Shown piece by piece: positions 4,270 through 5,789 of a DNA stretch of 5,789 nt (its first letter is position 1; the number at the start of each line of letters is the position of its first letter). Made by a program: the position numbers and the translations under genes. Source of the stretch: JANMDR01 sp031409495 (GTDB taxonomy: Bacteria; Pseudomonadota; Gammaproteobacteria; Burkholderiales; Usitatibacteraceae). The stretch spans positions 1 through 5,789 of the forward strand of contig JANNXI010000166.1 in NCBI GenBank assembly GCA_031409495.1. Direction: 5' to 3'. The notes beneath the pieces are model-generated. The model saw only the letters and a list, made by a program, of their open reading frames with translations. It was not told the origin of the DNA and searched no databases.

Positions 4270-5789
4270 ATGTGGATTTTTTGCGGCGCAATTCTTGGAT
4301 TGTTTTTGGGTGGCATCACCGGCGGGTTGGGGGTGGGCATCACTGGCGCGATATTGGGCGCGATTGTTGGCTGGATAATCTCCCTTATTTATGCAGCGGG
4401 AAAAGCATCTGAAGACGCGGCCCAACCGCGCGAAGTGCATCCTGCCAGTTCGCAATTTAACCAAACACAGCAAATCGAGTTTTTACAAAAAGCGCTGGAA
4501 GATATTCATTGGCGGTTGCAACGCTTAGAGCAAAAGGAAGGTTTTAGCGGCTCACCGTTGCAGGGTGGACAAGCTAAATCGTCGGCGAATGTCCAAGCGA
4601 CGGCGGCATATGTGCCTAAACTTAAACCTGAATCTGCATCTCCGGCTCCGCTAGCACCTGCAGGCGTTCCGAAAAGCGTGCCTGAAGATGGCCTAAATAC
4701 GGGCGTTTTGGAGGTGTCACCAGGCATTGCTAGTGTTGCGGCGCGCCTTGACGCGCTTGAAGCCGCGCCGGTAATTGCCGTTACTGCTGCAGTTGCTGCC
4801 AACGCCAGTACTGCCGCTACACTAGAAACTGCTGTAAATACGGCTGAGGTGGCGTCTACCAAAGCGTCCGCACCTGTCTCTGTGTCGGCGTCCGCAACAC
4901 AGCCTTTAGCTTCCGCCTCCGCCTCCGCCTCCGCGCCCGCGTTCGGACTAGACCCGCTACCAGCCGCCGCCGAATGGCGAGCTTCACCGTTGCCAGTAAC
5001 GGCGGCGTCGCCAGTTGATGCAAGCGCACAATCTGCATCACAGTCGGCGGCAGCGCAAAAATCGCAGCCGGCGGCGCAGTCAAAACCATCACAGCCACAG
5101 TTGCAGCCGCAGTCGCAGCCGCAAAAAGATCAGCCTCGCAAGCCGAGTAGCAATCAACATCGAGCACCACTTGAAGACAGCCTATTTACGCGGCTTTTGG
5201 CGGGTAATATTGTTGCTAAAATCGGCGTTATCGTGTTGTTTTTTGGTGTGAGTTTCCTGCTCAAATACGCGTTTGACCGTGCTACGTTTCCGCCTTGGGC
5301 ACCGTTATTGGCGTCGGTTGTGGCAGCAATTGCTTTGTTTGTTTCCGGCGGTTGGTTCTTTAAAAAAGCGCAGGACGACGACGGTAAAAATCGCAAGCTT
5401 TATGGCCTAATCTTGATGGGCGGCGCGTCGGGTTTGATGTATTTGAACGTATTTTTTGCGATGAAGCAGTTTGGTCTGATCTCGCCTGCTACTGCTTTTG
5501 TGTTGTTCTTTATGCTGTGTATTGGCACGATAATGTTAGCCGTGAAGCTCGATGCCAGGGTGCTGGCGGCACTGGCGATGTTTGGTGGCTTTTTGGCACC
5601 GGTGTTGGCATCCACGGGTAGCAATAATCATCAGTTGCTGTTTTCATACTATCTGCTATTGAACTTATTTGTGTTGGCGGTGAGCTGGTTTAAATCGTGG
5701 CGTGAGCTCAATTTAATCGGCTTTGTGCACACCTTTATCATTTCTACTGTGTGGGGTATGCGTGCAGATGGCGGCTACACGGCAGAAAA
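4270..5789 (+). CDS. DUF2339 multi-pass membrane protein, N-terminal 506 codons, runs off right edge
   Basis: The frame is open from ATG 4270 to the end of the window with no stop. AGGAA (4259-4263) seven or so bases upstream is a good Shine-Dalgarno. Residues 2-43 are a glycine-rich hydrophobic hairpin (MWIFCGAILGLFLGGITGG...), and 69-88 form a likely short coiled coil (IEFLQKALEDIHWRLQRLEQ). Residues ~90-298 are a low-complexity Ala/Ser/Pro/Gln linker. From 305 the DUF2339 core begins: LFTRLLAGNIVAKIGVIVLF, FGVSFLLKYAF, a YGLILMGGASGLMYLNVFFA helix, and FGGFLAPVLASTG, with about six membrane segments seen so far. The family is widespread in bacteria, usually 800-1000 residues, and has no established function; a cell-envelope role is only a guess. 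The long linker is unusual and carries repeat copies near both ends. It is preceded by the hairpin-rich region, so it is probably a separate transcription unit; I see only a weak -10-like TAATAT (4243-4248). Confidence 0.9.
   Translation, partial: MWIFCGAILGLFLGGITGGLGVGITGAILGAIVGWIISLIYAAGKASEDAAQPREVHPASSQFNQTQQIEFLQKALEDIHWRLQRLEQKEGFSGSPLQGGQAKSSANVQATAAYVPKLKPESASPAPLAPAGVPKSVPEDGLNTGVLEVSPGIASVAARLDALEAAPVIAVTAAVAANASTAATLETAVNTAEVASTKASAPVSVSASATQPLASASASASAPAFGLDPLPAAAEWRASPLPVTAASPVDASAQSASQSAAAQKSQPAAQSKPSQPQLQPQSQPQKDQPRKPSSNQHRAPLEDSLFTRLLAGNIVAKIGVIVLFFGVSFLLKYAFDRATFPPWAPLLASVVAAIALFVSGGWFFKKAQDDDGKNRKLYGLILMGGASGLMYLNVFFAMKQFGLISPATAFVLFFMLCIGTIMLAVKLDARVLAALAMFGGFLAPVLASTGSNNHQLLFSYYLLLNLFVLAVSWFKSWRELNLIGFVHTFIISTVWGMRADGGYTAE
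4672..4711 (+). repeat. Dispersed hairpin repeat, copy C, inside the DUF2339 gene
   Basis: AAAAGC, then GTGCCTGAAGATG and GGGCGTTTTG, repeat copy A almost base for base, including the AAAAGC flank; only the loop differs strongly. It is read in frame as KSVPEDGLNTGVLE (residues 135-148), a short charged island at the start of the low-complexity linker. One base of the stem is mismatched here, as in copy E. Confidence 0.6.
4912..4935 (+). repeat. TCCGCC hexanucleotide tandem repeat
   Basis: Three exact TCCGCC units and one TCCGCG encode Ser-Ala dipeptides (residues 215-222) in the linker of the DUF2339 protein. Unit number could vary by replication slippage without a frameshift, because each unit is two codons. 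A Gln/Pro-rich stretch (about 258-289, QPQLQPQSQPQ) lies downstream in the same linker. Confidence 0.8.
5170..5199 (+). repeat. Possible dispersed repeat copy D at the linker/DUF2339 junction
   Basis: CTTGAAGAC at the start and GCGGCTTTT near the end resemble copies A-C. It is read in the same codon phase, giving LEDSLFTRLL (residues 301-310). This is also where the conserved DUF2339 core begins, and similar sequence may be native to the family, so homology to the repeat is uncertain. Confidence 0.3.

Noticed and set aside
4409..4440. CTGAAGACGCGGCC stretch resembling the start of the repeat
   Set aside because: The GGGCGTTT half is missing, and the similarity stops after about ten bases.
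4506..5170. Two minus-strand frames (Ala/Thr/Val-rich and Arg-rich) opposite the DUF2339 linker
   Set aside because: They mirror the low-complexity GCN-rich codons of the linker; the plus-strand frame continues unbroken into a recognisable DUF2339 core.

Overview
The window reads as a piece of a gammaproteobacterial chromosome of roughly 50% GC. The combination of an LplT/PlsC-type membrane protein, a DUF2339 membrane protein, a Tat-like exported amidohydrolase and an Ig-like/DUF5648 secreted-protein fragment would fit Cellvibrionales-like marine or soil bacteria. That placement is inference from gene content, not from a marker gene. I see no rRNA, tRNA, CRISPR array, transposase or phage gene.

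Layout. Positions 1-348 (minus strand) hold the C-terminal part of an Ig-like plus DUF5648 protein. It has no usable start and appears frameshifted at its upstream end, so it is probably a decayed remnant that continues past the left edge. Next comes a short gene-free stretch containing one copy of a ~30-bp hairpin repeat. On the plus strand follow a 102-residue ArsR-type repressor (533-841), an exported metal-dependent amidohydrolase (907-2163), a lysophospholipid-transporter/acyltransferase fusion (2190-4121), a 148-bp hairpin-rich intergenic region, and the first 506 codons of a DUF2339 membrane protein (4270 to the right edge).

Two results are most interesting. First, two perfect palindromes with the same 7-6-7 geometry (ATAACTA-N6-TAGTTAT at 515-534 and ATAGCTA-N6-TAGCTAT at 863-882) lie at the regulator's own start and just upstream of the amidohydrolase. 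This suggests an autoregulated repressor that also controls the amidohydrolase and perhaps the lipid-remodelling gene 26 bp behind it. The regulator has no cysteine and no visible Shine-Dalgarno, and its ATG falls about where transcription should start, so its mRNA may be leaderless.

Second, a ~30-bp repeat with a GCCC/GGGC hairpin core recurs at 361-390, 4137-4166 and 4681-4710, with weaker relatives at 3195-3224 and 5170-5199. All copies point the same way. The three copies inside genes are read in the same codon phase (PEDGLNTGVL, PADGLLLGVS, LEDSLFTRLL), which resembles a small palindromic element that can sit inside proteins.

How the genes may work together is inference: a repressor senses an unknown non-thiol signal and controls a periplasmic hydrolase and an inner-membrane protein that flips and reacylates lysophospholipids. 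The DUF2339 gene is separated from them by the structured intergenic region and is probably transcribed on its own.
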